From Erythrobacter sp. ANT-B3C2 (lineage in GTDB: Bacteria; Pseudomonadota; Alphaproteobacteria; Sphingomonadales; Sphingomonadaceae), in assembly GCA_001683845.1 (NCBI GenBank), contig LXQI01000026.1, positions 1 to 40,657 of the forward strand: DNA of 40,657 bases. Direction: 5' to 3'. Under the pieces are notes generated by a model, which was not told the origin of the DNA, did no database searches, and saw only the letters and a program-made list of their open reading frames with translations. The position numbers were made by a program, and so were the translations under genes. Shown one piece after another: positions 32,158 to 39,568 of the stretch. The number at the start of each line of letters is the position of its first letter. The first letter of the stretch is position 1.

Positions 32158-33897
32158 CTACAGGCTCAGCCCCTTCTTCCGGCCGAAGCTCCAGTCGACG
32201 CCGCCCGGCGTTGCGACTCCGCTGACGTGCTGTCCGAGCTGCTTTTCGAGCGAGGGCGACCAGGGCACGAGCTGGAAGCCCGTCCCGTCGTCGAGCATGG
32301 CGAACCGGCCCGAAGCGGTTGTTAGCCGCCGGCTGTAGACACCGCTCACCTGATCCCCCGTCGCGGCGGCCCGCGACGGTAGGCCGGTCTCGGCCGCTAT
32401 GCTGCGGCCGACCGCGTCCAATTCGCGGCGGCGAAGCGTGTCCAGCAGATCGCGCGCGAACACGACGTGTTTTCCTTGCCGCTTCGCCAGTCCTTCGCCG
32501 ACCAGATGCTCGGTCCGGTCTTGAAGCGCGGTGCGGACGTCTTGGCCAAAGCCGCGGTCAGCAATGGCCACCGTGCTCTTGCCGACCAGATGCCGGTCAA
32601 GCCACGTCGCTCCATCGGCGGTCACCTGCGCTTGCAGGGTCGTGTCCGAGCGGACCGCAACCGCCGCTCGCATCGTTCCGGTCCGATCCTCGAAGCTGCG
32701 CACCTCCACGATCGCGCCGGGCCGCCCATCGCCGGTCGCATCGAGGTTCGGCAAGCGGAGATGGTGGGCCCGGCCGTCGACGCCGTCGACGACCACATAG
32801 GCCAAGCCGGTCAGCTCGTCATGCAGACCGCGTTCGACTAAGCGGCCGGTGATCGATGGCACCTCTGCCTCTGCGTGCATCGCGATTTCGCCGCCAGGCT
32901 CGATGCCTCGACGGCCAAGCGCCCGGTGCATAGTCTTGATGATATCGCCGCGCTCGCCGAGCGCCCGCAGCGTCGGCTCAGCCTGCTCCGACAGGTTCCA
33001 GCGCGCTGAGCCTGCCGGTGTCGCCAGTCCGAGCCGCTCCAGCTTTCGGGCTCGACCGACCAGCAGCTGTCGATCGGGCTCACGCGCAGGATCGGGTCCG
33101 GGCCGCAGATCGACGACTCCGCCATTCCGCGCGGCGTCGCGCGTCAGCATCCGGTCGAGCGGGGTGAACCGCTCGCTGTCGATCTGCCGTTCGAGGCCGC
33201 GGCGGATTTCCTGCTCGGAGCGTGGGCCGAGTTCGAGCGTGGCGAGCTGCTCGGCGCGGGCACGCAGGCCTTGGCTGATGTAGTCGCGCCCGATCACCAG
33301 GTCCGATCCGTCGTCGCTGCGTCCGCGGACGAGGAAGTGAATGTGCGGATGCTCGGTGTTCCAGTGCTCGACCGCCACCCAGTCAAGCCGGGTGCCGAGG
33401 TCGCGGCTCATGTCGGCCATGAGGTCGCGGGTGTAGGCCTTGAGATCGGCGAGCTCGGCCGCGTCTTCCGGACTAACGATGAAGCGGAAATGGTGCCGGT
33501 CGCCGTCGCAGCGCTCGGCGAACGCCTTGCCGTCGACCTGTTCGGCGTCGGCATCGAACAGGCAGCCGGCCTCCCCGTCGCGGCTAACGCCTTCGCGTTT
33601 GAGGTAGGCGACGTGCGGTCCGAGCGGCGCGGCCTTGCCGCCGTGGCGGACGACGCGCGCCTTGATCACGACACCGCGCGAGCGCGAGCCGAGCCCGCGT
33701 TTGGCGGCGAAGCTGGCGGCGCGACCGCGCCCGAACGCCCCCGAGCCTCGCTCTCCGCGACCGCGATGCAGGCCGCCAGCCTTCTCGGTCGCCGCGAGCG
33801 CCTTGGCGATGAAGCTCCTGGCCTTCCCGCTGGCCCGCCCGCCACCGTCGCGGACTCGTCCTGGGCGGATGCGCAGATCGTCGTCGCGGGTGCTCAC
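32158..33897 (-). CDS. DUF3363-type relaxase/mobilisation nuclease
   Basis: The protein is 579 aa from GTG 33897. The N terminus is basic and disordered; the relaxase core (about 75-210) has HVAYLKREG with Y98 as a candidate nucleophile, DRHHFRFIVSPED, and the metal-binding histidines in EHWNTEHPHIHFLVRG (H178, H183, H185, H187). The C-terminal half matches the DUF3363 pattern. It would nick oriT and pilot the transferred strand. The adjacent intergenic region contains an IncP-like nic core, which supports this role. Relatives include RlxS of symbiosis ICEs. Confidence 0.92.
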   Translation of the reverse strand: MSTRDDDLRIRPGRVRDGGGRASGKARSFIAKALAATEKAGGLHRGRGERGSGAFGRGRAASFAAKRGLGSRSRGVVIKARVVRHGGKAAPLGPHVAYLKREGVSRDGEAGCLFDADAEQVDGKAFAERCDGDRHHFRFIVSPEDAAELADLKAYTRDLMADMSRDLGTRLDWVAVEHWNTEHPHIHFLVRGRSDDGSDLVIGRDYISQGLRARAEQLATLELGPRSEQEIRRGLERQIDSERFTPLDRMLTRDAARNGGVVDLRPGPDPAREPDRQLLVGRARKLERLGLATPAGSARWNLSEQAEPTLRALGERGDIIKTMHRALGRRGIEPGGEIAMHAEAEVPSITGRLVERGLHDELTGLAYVVVDGVDGRAHHLRLPNLDATGDGRPGAIVEVRSFEDRTGTMRAAVAVRSDTTLQAQVTADGATWLDRHLVGKSTVAIADRGFGQDVRTALQDRTEHLVGEGLAKRQGKHVVFARDLLDTLRRRELDAVGRSIAAETGLPSRAAATGDQVSGVYSRRLTTASGRFAMLDDGTGFQLVPWSPSLEKQLGQHVSGVATPGGVDWSFGRKKGLSL

Positions 33898-33928
33898 GAT
33901 GATTGCAGCCTAGGAAATAACGATGCAT

Positions 33929-34050
33929 TTGAACGACTTAGTTCAAGAGACAGGCTGTCCAGCGAAAGCGCAGCCTGTCTTAAACCGTTGAGAAGCAACG
34001 GAAAACCGACCGCAAACCGGCGCCATAGGCTGCCGCTTTTATCCTGCCCT
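33929..34050. other. oriT: Candidate origin of transfer (oriT) with IncP-like nic core
   Basis: The 238-bp gap upstream of the relaxase gene holds three perfect inverted repeats: TTGAAC/GTTCAA (33929-33946), AGACAGGCTG/CAGCCTGTCT (33948-33957 and 33971-33980) and CCGTTG/CAACGG (33985-34001). They are followed by TATCCTGCCC (34040-34049), the RP4/VirD2-type nic core YATCCTG^Y, placing a predicted nick between 34046 and 34047 on the plus strand. Position beside the relaxase and repeat-plus-nic layout fit an oriT; nicking is not shown. Confidence 0.68.
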
Positions 34051-34135
34051 CTGCTGTCGCCTTCTCCGCACCTGACCCGCCTTCCCCCCGAGCCCACGCT
34101 AGAAAACGCCAGAAAACTAAGGAGCACGATCTGGC

Positions 34136-34990
34136 TCATCGGATTCTCGCCAGCGACGTGCGGGGTGGAAAGAGGGTGTTCGGCGGCGATGATGGAGCGC
34201 CGATCGAAGCTTCAACGACGTCGCTGACCGTAAATGGCCTGCTTGTCGCGCCCGTAGTCGAAGCTGGTTCAGCAAGGGGTTCAGAGACACTAGAACGGCG
34301 GACGAACAGCTCTTCACGCGGTAACACCAGTGTCGTGTTCGCTGCGATGATTTGACGAAGCCGCGCGACGTTCGATGCGTCCGAAGCGCTGTTGAAGGTG
34401 ACAAAGACTGAGGCCGACTTTGGTGATCCGAACGACCTCCCTGCGGCGTCCGTGATCGCAGCGGGAGCTTCCACGCCGATCATCGGAGCGAGCCGGGCGA
34501 GGTAACCGACCGTCTCTGATGGGAGACCTCGGCGACCGGTCGCATAGGCTTCCCAGCGTCCAGGACCGGCGTTGTAAGCAGCCAAGAACCCCGGCGTACC
34601 GTAGCGGTCGAACATCTCACGCAGGTACGCCGTGCCCGCCAAAACGTTGTCGCGCACGTCGAACGGGTCTGCTCCCAGACCGTAGCGACGGCGCAGTCCG
34701 GCGTAGGTCGCGGGCATCACCTGCATGAGGCCCATCGCACCCGCGTGCGACACCGCACCGCGATTGCCGGCGCTCTCGACGCGCATCACCGACCATATCC
34801 AGCTCTCGGGAACCCCGAACCGCCGAGACGCCTCCGCGACGGCCACCGACACCGGGTCGATCTGCACCAAGGCCGCTGGAGCGACGCGCTGCACCTGCGC
34901 TCGCGAAGCAGGCGCGGTGGTCGCCCAGGCTGCAGCCGCAGCGACGATGGCTAATGCCAGAACGGGCCGGGAAGGAACGTGAGACGGCAT
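34136..34990 (-). CDS. Lytic transglycosylase (conjugation-associated, VirB1-like)
   Basis: The protein is 284 aa from ATG 34990; longer frames run through traF. A signal peptide occupies residues 1-31. The SLT domain has the catalytic glutamate E72 in SVMRVESAGN, then HAGAMGLMQVMPATY and the substrate-groove AYNAGPGRWEAY. It cuts peptidoglycan in the periplasm to admit the transfer channel. The C-terminal about 80 residues are Ser/Pro-rich and probably disordered. It begins two bases before the traF stop in operon order. Confidence 0.92.
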   Translation of the reverse strand: MPSHVPSRPVLALAIVAAAAAWATTAPASRAQVQRVAPAALVQIDPVSVAVAEASRRFGVPESWIWSVMRVESAGNRGAVSHAGAMGLMQVMPATYAGLRRRYGLGADPFDVRDNVLAGTAYLREMFDRYGTPGFLAAYNAGPGRWEAYATGRRGLPSETVGYLARLAPMIGVEAPAAITDAAGRSFGSPKSASVFVTFNSASDASNVARLRQIIAANTTLVLPREELFVRRSSVSEPLAEPASTTGATSRPFTVSDVVEASIGAPSSPPNTLFPPRTSLARIR

Positions 34991-34992
34991 CC

Positions 34993-35517
34993 TCAGCGCT
35001 CCTCGCCGGTCCAGATTGGCGTCGCGCGGCCGACGATGGAGCTGGTCGGCAGTGGCCCGAAATAGCGCCCGTCGAGCGACGCCGGCTCGTCCCAGTTGAC
35101 GAGAAACACCTCGCTCGATGTGAGTGTCCGACAGCCATCCCAGTGTGGCAGCGGGCGGCCCATGCGGTCGTGTTCGCGGGCCATCGCCAGCGACTCTCCA
35201 TCCACGGTCACGTCGAGCCCGGAGCGGCAGACTCGCTGTCCGGCCAGCGCCGCGACGTGCTTCAGGAGCGGCACGCCAAGCGGTACGTAGCCGCCATCGG
35301 CGAGGAACTCGGCGATCGGCTCGGGCGGCCGTGCGAGCACGAGATCGGAGTGCCGGAGGTCTTTGATCGGACGCACGGCGTAGAGGCCGAGCGGCACGCT
35401 TTCGGACGCGTTCCAGACGAGCCGCGTCGGCATCGATGCGACCGTGGTGATGGCGATCATTCCCAAGCCGAGAAATCCCGCGATCAGTGTGCGCCAAGCG
35501 AAGCGTATGTCGGTCAT
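34993..35517 (-). CDS. traF: TraF-type S26 signal peptidase
   Basis: The protein is 174 aa from ATG 35517, overlapping the DUF2840 stop (ATGA). One N-terminal membrane helix (about 10-28) precedes WNASESVPLGLYAV, in which S40 is the expected catalytic serine, and LLKHVAALAGQRV, in which K86 is the expected general base. The closing NWDEPASLDGRYFGPL matches the S26 family. In RP4 TraF cyclises the TrbC pilin; the same role is likely here. Confidence 0.93.
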   Translation of the reverse strand: MTDIRFAWRTLIAGFLGLGMIAITTVASMPTRLVWNASESVPLGLYAVRPIKDLRHSDLVLARPPEPIAEFLADGGYVPLGVPLLKHVAALAGQRVCRSGLDVTVDGESLAMAREHDRMGRPLPHWDGCRTLTSSEVFLVNWDEPASLDGRYFGPLPTSSIVGRATPIWTGEER

Positions 35518-35978
35518 GCGTCGATCCTCTGTCGGAGTAGCCACGCCTCGTGACGCGCGTGGTCGTAGGCTCGCGGCACCTTGCCGGCGGTGATGCGGTT
35601 GTGGACGTGCCGCCAATGGTCGGGGCAGGCGTCGGAAGGATGCAGGTCGAGCGCCTCGACTTGGTCGATGGCCAGCAGCACGCGTTCGACCTTCGGCCAG
35701 CCGGAGATACGTAGCAGGACCTCGCCGCCGGGGGTCACACCGGGAATGGTGGTCAGCGGCTCGACGGTCGCGCAGGCGCGCAGGATGTCGATGCGCGAAA
35801 CGGCTGTGCCGTGGTCGTTCGCCGCCCAGCGCACGAACGCGAACACCTGTCCCGGCTCGAACCAGAGCGCGCGGCGGCGGCGGTCGAGGATCTCCTCCTC
35901 GACATGCCGGCCGAAGCGGATCCAACGCTCGATCCGCTTTTCCAGGTGGAGCAGCTCGACGCGAGTGCGCTGGCTCAT
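35514..35978 (-). CDS. DUF2840 protein
   Basis: The protein is 154 aa. ERWIRFGRHVEEEILDRRRR, WFEPGQVFAFVRWAANDHGT and GVTPGGEVLLRISGWPKVERVL are the conserved blocks I associate with DUF2840, which regularly sits directly upstream of traF in ICEs. Function is unknown. Four-base overlaps with both neighbours show it belongs to the par-traF-relaxase operon. Confidence 0.88.
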   Translation of the reverse strand: MSQRTRVELLHLEKRIERWIRFGRHVEEEILDRRRRALWFEPGQVFAFVRWAANDHGTAVSRIDILRACATVEPLTTIPGVTPGGEVLLRISGWPKVERVLLAIDQVEALDLHPSDACPDHWRHVHNRITAGKVPRAYDHARHEAWLLRQRIDA

Positions 35979-36229
35979 GGCGCGTCCTCGCTGCCATGGC
36001 CGCCGACAGGGAACTCGCGATCGAGCAGCATGCGCAGCATGTCGGCGACGGTCTGGCCGCGCCCAAACGCGGTGACCTTGATCCGCCCACGCAGTGCCGG
36101 CGTGACGTCGATCGTCAGCCGCGCGGTGTAGGCCGGCGGGGCGGTCTCCGTCGTCTCCGGCGTTCTGACCCAGGCGTCAGGTGTGCTCGGCCGAGAGGCA
36201 AAAGCGCGCTTGGGATCGCGGGCGTTCAT
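35975..36229 (-). CDS. Ribbon-helix-helix protein, probable ParA partner
   Basis: The protein is 84 aa. After a disordered Pro/Thr-rich N terminus, ARLTIDVTPALRGRIKVTAFGRGQTVADMLRMLLDREF (about 35-72) fits a ribbon-helix-helix fold. It starts inside the last codons of parA (ATGA overlap). Small RHH proteins directly after parA often act as the centromere-binding adaptor, which is my inference here. Confidence 0.82.
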   Translation of the reverse strand: MNARDPKRAFASRPSTPDAWVRTPETTETAPPAYTARLTIDVTPALRGRIKVTAFGRGQTVADMLRMLLDREFPVGGHGSEDAP

Positions 36230-36864
36230 GGCGCAAGCTCGTCAATCTCGGCCGCGACCGCGGCGATCTCACCGGCCGCAATCGACCCGGCCGGAGTCTC
36301 GCTGACCAGTCGACCGGAGCGCGCCGTGTCGGCGAATGCAATGCGCTGACCGACGCGAGAAGCTAGCAGCGGCGGATCATGGTCGGCGAGCGCCTCGGCG
36401 GTCTCGCGGGCGATGACGGTGCGCGCGGCGCAGCGGTTGAGCAGCATCCTCGCCCGCAGCTCGGGTCGGAACACCCGTGCTTCGTCCAGGAGGCGAAGCA
36501 TCTCCGCCGACGCCCATCCGTCGAACGGCGAGGGCGTGGCCGGGATGACGATCAGGTCGGCGCAGAGCAGCGCGGAGCGCGCGATCGCGGCGACGCGCGG
36601 TGGACCGTCGATGACGACGCGGTCGTAGCCGCGGGCGATCTCGGGCAGCTCTCGGTGAAGCACGTCGCGCGCCAGCCCGACAACGCCGAACAGGCGTGGC
36701 AGACCCTCGCGCGCGCGTTGCTCGGACCAGTCGAGCGCCGACCCCTGGGGGTCCGCGTCGACGACCAGCGCCCGCTTCCCCTTCCCGGCCCACTCGCCCG
36801 CGAGATGGAGCGCGAGTGTCGTCTTTCCGACGCCGCCTTTCTGATTGATCAGGGCGACGATCAC
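36226..36864 (-). CDS. parA: ParA-family partition ATPase
   Basis: The protein is 212 aa, a short ParA without a separate DNA-binding N terminus. The deviant Walker A is KGGVGKTT (residues 9-16), followed by LVVDADPQGSALDW and YDRVVIDGPPR. It should drive segregation of the excised circular or replicating form of the element with the adjacent RHH protein. A 7-bp dyad about 65 bp upstream may be its operator or centromere. Confidence 0.92.
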   Translation of the reverse strand: MIVALINQKGGVGKTTLALHLAGEWAGKGKRALVVDADPQGSALDWSEQRAREGLPRLFGVVGLARDVLHRELPEIARGYDRVVIDGPPRVAAIARSALLCADLIVIPATPSPFDGWASAEMLRLLDEARVFRPELRARMLLNRCAARTVIARETAEALADHDPPLLASRVGQRIAFADTARSGRLVSETPAGSIAAGEIAAVAAEIDELAP

Positions 36865-36927
36865 GACCGCGCCTCGCGCTGACGAAGGGCTAGATACTCA
36901 GCGCTCGCGCGTATCGATCGCGTTAGA

Positions 36928-36946
36928 CAGATTCTGTAAGAATCTG
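36928..36946. promoter_or_regulatory. Inverted repeat upstream of parA
   Basis: CAGATTC-TGTAA-GAATCTG is a perfect 7+5+7 dyad in an otherwise AT-richer stretch, flanked on each side by a direct GTTAGA. It lies 64 bp upstream of parA and is a candidate operator or centromere (parS-like) site. It could also be a small transcript hairpin. Confidence 0.5.
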
Positions 36947-37005
36947 AGTTAGAGAAGTTACAGGGCTGAAAAGCCGTGCTGCGCCAAGCGCTTAGGAACG
37001 GTTTC

Positions 37006-37069
37006 GGTCCCTGATAGCACGAGGATCGGGTCCCCGATGGCACGATAGTGCCGGTCCCCGATAGCACGA
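37006..37069 (-). repeat. Three iteron-like direct repeats
   Basis: Three copies of GGTCCC(T/C)GAT(A/G)GCACGA, 17 bp each, start at 37006, 37029 and 37053, so the period is 23-24 bp or about two helical turns. They lie between the Rep gene's stop and parA. Helically phased repeats beside a RepA-type initiator are the expected binding sites of an origin of replication; they could alternatively serve partition. Confidence 0.7.
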
Positions 37070-37075
37070 GACGAT

Positions 37076-37966
37076 TCACAGCTTATCCTCAGTCCGAGGA
37101 TCCAGGCCGAGGGCGCGGCGCATGGCGCGTTCGAGCGGATCGACGGGCACGATCGCGAAGGCGAGCCGCTCCTGGCCGATCGGTCCACGATCGATGGTCA
37201 GCGCGTAGCCGGGCAGCGCCTGGCGGCGAACGATGTCCCGCAGGTCGTAGGCGAAGTGCTTGAGCGGCGAGAGGCTGCCGGACTTGGCGTGGAGGTGCTT
37301 GAGGTCGAAGCTCCACCCGCCCGGCTGACGGCCCCCGTGCTTCCTGACAAGGCGATAAAGCCAGCGTTCTAGTCCGCCGGTCAGGTCGAAATACGCCCGG
37401 TCGATGGTAAGGACGAGCGCGTCGTCCATAACCGCGGAGTAGAACCAATCGGGCAGGATCAACTCCAGGCCAAGCGGACGGCCTCGCGCGTCGACGCGCT
37501 CCTTCCATTCGTTGACCCAGCTGAAGCGATGACGGCGGCGCTCGGTCGGCTGCCGTATGGTGGTGGCGACGGTCGTCGATTGGAGACGGTCGAGCGCCGC
37601 TTTCAGGCGCTCGTAATCGCGAGCCGATACGCCGCGCCCGACGAAGGCGAGGATCTCGTACGGGGTCGCCGCCATCAGCCGCGAGGTGCGGATACCATGG
37701 TCGCGGGCCTCGACGATCTGGCTGGCGGCCCAGATCAGCACGTCGGCGTCCCAGATCGTCGCCATGCCGTGTTCCGGCACGGCCTCGACGCGGATCGCGA
37801 CCGAGCCGGCGGTGAAGTCGATCGGCGCGATCCGTTTCGACTTGCCGAGCGAGAAGAAGGGATAGGCCATGAGGTCCTGCGCATCGCGCGCCGCGAACTG
37901 CCCGGGCATGGCCCGGAACAGGTCGAGTTGGGCGCGTTCGCCGGTTGCTGAGTGACGGATCGACAT
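37076..37966 (-). CDS. Replication initiator protein (RPA/RepA-like)
   Basis: The protein is 296 aa. The blocks RDAQDLMAYPFFSLGKSKR, WDADVLIWAASQIVEARDHG, FVGRGVSARDYERLKAALDRLQSTTV and RKHGGRQPGGWSFDLKHLHAKSG match the replication initiator protein A family known from alphaproteobacterial plasmids and ICEs. It contains two winged-helix domains. It would bind the iterons just beyond its 3' end and allow autonomous replication of the excised circle. No frame damage is seen. Confidence 0.88.
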   Translation of the reverse strand: MSIRHSATGERAQLDLFRAMPGQFAARDAQDLMAYPFFSLGKSKRIAPIDFTAGSVAIRVEAVPEHGMATIWDADVLIWAASQIVEARDHGIRTSRLMAATPYEILAFVGRGVSARDYERLKAALDRLQSTTVATTIRQPTERRRHRFSWVNEWKERVDARGRPLGLELILPDWFYSAVMDDALVLTIDRAYFDLTGGLERWLYRLVRKHGGRQPGGWSFDLKHLHAKSGSLSPLKHFAYDLRDIVRRQALPGYALTIDRGPIGQERLAFAIVPVDPLERAMRRALGLDPRTEDKL

Positions 37967-37986
37967 CGGTTACGCTCGGTGCCAGA

Positions 37987-38271
37987 TCAGCGACGGTTCT
38001 GGCCGGCATAGGCCGGCGAGACGGCGGCGTGGCGCTTGGCGGGCAGCACCTCTTCACCAGTGTCGTCGCTGGTCGATGACTTCGACCCGCGGTCGACCCA
38101 TGCCTGGAGATCGTCGACCCGGTAGACGACGCGACCGCCGAGCTTCGAGTAGCGAGGGCCGGTGCCATAAGTGCGATGCTTCTCGAGCGTGCGACCCGAG
38201 AGGCCGAGAAAGCGGGCGGCTTCGGGTGTTCGCAGGTAGCGTGGAGGGATGCTGGTTGCGGTAGCGGACAC
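37987..38271 (-). CDS. AlpA/MerR-like helix-turn-helix protein, probable excisionase (RdfS-like)
   Basis: The protein is 94 aa from GTG 38271, seven bases after GGAGG. RYLRTPEAARFLGLSGRTLEKHRTYGTGPRYSKLGGRVVYRVDDLQAWVD (about 11-60) is the HTH_17/AlpA winged helix used by recombination directionality factors. In ICEMlSymR7A the comparable gene rdfS is switched on by FseA, and an FseA-type gene lies directly upstream here. A long hairpin precedes the ribosome-binding site. The excisionase role is inferred. Confidence 0.8.
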   Translation of the reverse strand: MSATATSIPPRYLRTPEAARFLGLSGRTLEKHRTYGTGPRYSKLGGRVVYRVDDLQAWVDRGSKSSTSDDTGEEVLPAKRHAAVSPAYAGQNRR

Positions 38272-38296
38272 CGGGGTGCCTCCATGGTGCGAGGGC

Positions 38297-38319
38297 GGGT
38301 CGCCGGACACCGGCGACCC
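38297..38319. promoter_or_regulatory. Strong hairpin in the leader of the excisionase gene
   Basis: GGGTCGCCGG (38297-38306) pairs perfectly with CCGGCGACCC (38310-38319) over only three bases, and the outer GAGG/CCTC can add pairs. It ends about 25 bp upstream of the GTG start, next to the GGAGG site, between the fseA-type and rdfS-type genes. It could be a terminator, an attenuator or a DNA-binding dyad for the activator. Confidence 0.55.
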
Positions 38320-38449
38320 TCGACGCTCACGATGGCGAAGCGGCGTGGCGGAGGGGGAGTCCGAAGAGCGGGTGCGCGAAAGCGAACCCCACCCGGAGAT
38401 GCGCAAAAGCGGTTCTACGGATGTGCGGCGATCCGGTGTTAGGCCCGGG

Positions 38450-38998
38450 TCAGCGAAGCAGCTTCCGGTAGCCGCCGCGCATCAGCGCGGTAGCATCGGC
38501 GACGAGCCGGAGCGTGCGGCTGCGCAGGTCGTGCGTTTTCCAAGCACGCCCGGCGGGGACGTTCTCCGGCCCGAAAAGAGCGGATGCGATCTCGCGGTAG
38601 CTCGCGTCTTCGGCTCGGCCGTCGAGGGCGCGAAGGCCGAGTATCAGGCGGGTACGCCGGTGCGGGGTGGGCGATGTTGTTGCCGTGTCGCCGAGCCCTC
38701 GCGTTCGCCGCCAAAACGCCATTGCGGCTGCGATACGATCCGGCAGCATCTCGTCTAAAGGGATCAGCACGCCGAGTCCGTTGTCGGCGTCTCGATCGTC
38801 GAGCAGCCAAAGCTGCGTCGGCGGGTCGTGGATCAGGCGATGGTGTCCGTCCTCTGCGACTCGCTCAGCCGACGGCTTCGGCAGCTGCGCCGTCGACGTA
38901 AAGCCAAGCGGGAGTTCCGCCAGGATCAGGACGGCGGTGGCCTCGTGAGCCGACCAGAAGACTGGCTTGCCGTGGTCGGACAAGCGCGGATCGGCCAC
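38450..38998 (-). CDS. fseA: DUF2285 half of a frameshifted FseA-like excision activator
   Basis: This frame encodes up to 182 aa. Its start (GTG 38998) is likely not used alone: the sequence VADPRLSDHGKPVFW continues directly from GLRF of the overlapping upstream frame. The C-terminal TRLILGLRALDG...SRTLRLVADATALMRGGYRKLL is a DUF2285 helix-turn-helix-like domain, which binds DNA in activators of this type. With the upstream half it would give one protein of about 242 aa by +1 slippage. In ICEMlSymR7A the equivalent msi171 is expressed only this way. Confidence 0.85.
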   Translation of the reverse strand: MADPRLSDHGKPVFWSAHEATAVLILAELPLGFTSTAQLPKPSAERVAEDGHHRLIHDPPTQLWLLDDRDADNGLGVLIPLDEMLPDRIAAAMAFWRRTRGLGDTATTSPTPHRRTRLILGLRALDGRAEDASYREIASALFGPENVPAGRAWKTHDLRSRTLRLVADATALMRGGYRKLLR

Positions 38999-39179
38999 GA
39001 AATCGCAACCCCCAGGTCAGCGCGATCGCGTCGGCTGACATGGGCGGAAGGGCGTCAGCTCGCGCGAAGTCACGGGCGTAATCGGGATTGCGGCGGAGAT
39101 ACTCCCAGGCGAGCGCGTTGCTGGGTACGGTGTCCAGGGCCTCGTAGGCGATCGGCGACCGCCAGTCTGCGGACGGCAT
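38865..39179 (-). CDS. fseA: DUF6499-type half of a frameshifted FseA-like excision activator
   Basis: The frame encodes 104 aa from ATG 39179; a GTG at 39191 adds four residues. SADWRSPIAYEALDTVPSN and AWEYLRRNPDYARDFA are the conserved N-terminal blocks of DUF6499, and the domain reads through DAIALTWGLRF. After that the zero frame leaves the family and ends at 38865 with non-conserved residues. The family sequence resumes in the +1 frame, so this ORF corresponds to msi172 and provides the front half of FseA. Confidence 0.85.
   Translation of the reverse strand: MPSADWRSPIAYEALDTVPSNALAWEYLRRNPDYARDFARADALPPMSADAIALTWGLRFRGRSALVRPRQASLLVGSRGHRRPDPGGTPAWLYVDGAAAEAVG
38996..39005 (-). promoter_or_regulatory. 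Programmed +1 ribosomal frameshift site (CGA TTT C GTG)
   Basis: In the zero frame the codons are CGA (39005-39003), TTT (39002-39000), CGT; skipping one base lets tRNA-Phe re-pair with TTC and continues GTG GCC GAT in the DUF2285 frame. The reported FseA mechanism is +1 slippage of tRNA-Phe from UUU to UUC, which this site reproduces. A simple inactivating indel is the alternative. Confidence 0.75.
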
Positions 39180-39301
39180 AATGGCTCTCACTATTATGTG
39201 CGGAGCCGTCTCACGCTCCGCGTGGACTCCCGATGCTTAGACCTCGCCCTTCACGCCGATAGTCCGCGTCCGAGCATCATGCGATGCGCGGGCAGCATCG
39301 C

Positions 39302-39568
39302 TCAGGAAGTACGCGCGAGCAGGTCTCGGTAACCTACGCGCGTCATCCAGCGCGCGCGCTCAAGGTGGCTGTCGTGAACGCGCCGCGCCCGGTCCGCATC
39401 GCTCCTCGGATCGAGTCCCAGAACAAGCTCGGCCGCTTCGGTCCAGTCGGCGCCCTCGGCCGCCGCATCGAGGAGCCGGAGGTAGATCCTGCCGTGGCAA
39501 AGGTCGTAGTCGGTAACCGTGTCGCGAGCCGGCGGCTTGTCTTGTAAGTGTAGGTTGGGGTCACCCAC
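39302..39568 (-). CDS. Small DUF2285 protein, QseM-like antiactivator
   Basis: The protein is 88 aa from GTG 39568, six bases after GGGAGGAG; a TTG at 39622 lacks such a site and would run into the promoter. RIYLRLLDAAAEGADWTEAAELVLGLD and HDSHLERARWMTRVGYRDLL follow the same residue pattern as the DUF2285 domain of the FseA half. In ICEMlSymR7A the stand-alone DUF2285 protein QseM binds and blocks FseA and TraR. Divergence from a small XRE gene repeats the qseM/qseC arrangement. Function is inferred from family and layout. Confidence 0.78.
   Translation of the reverse strand: MGDPNLHLQDKPPARDTVTDYDLCHGRIYLRLLDAAAEGADWTEAAELVLGLDPRSDADRARRVHDSHLERARWMTRVGYRDLLARTS

Noticed and set aside
36861-37079. 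A 72-codon minus-strand frame upstream of parA
   Set aside because: It runs through the iterons and the parA-upstream dyad, has no recognisable motif, and its codons mirror the repeats; better explained as non-coding origin/partition DNA.
38865-38998. Overlap of the two FseA-like frames as a decayed pseudogene
   Set aside because: Both frames keep full family conservation up to and after the junction, and the junction is the known UUU-C slip site, so programmed frameshifting is the better explanation, although an indel cannot be excluded without homologues.
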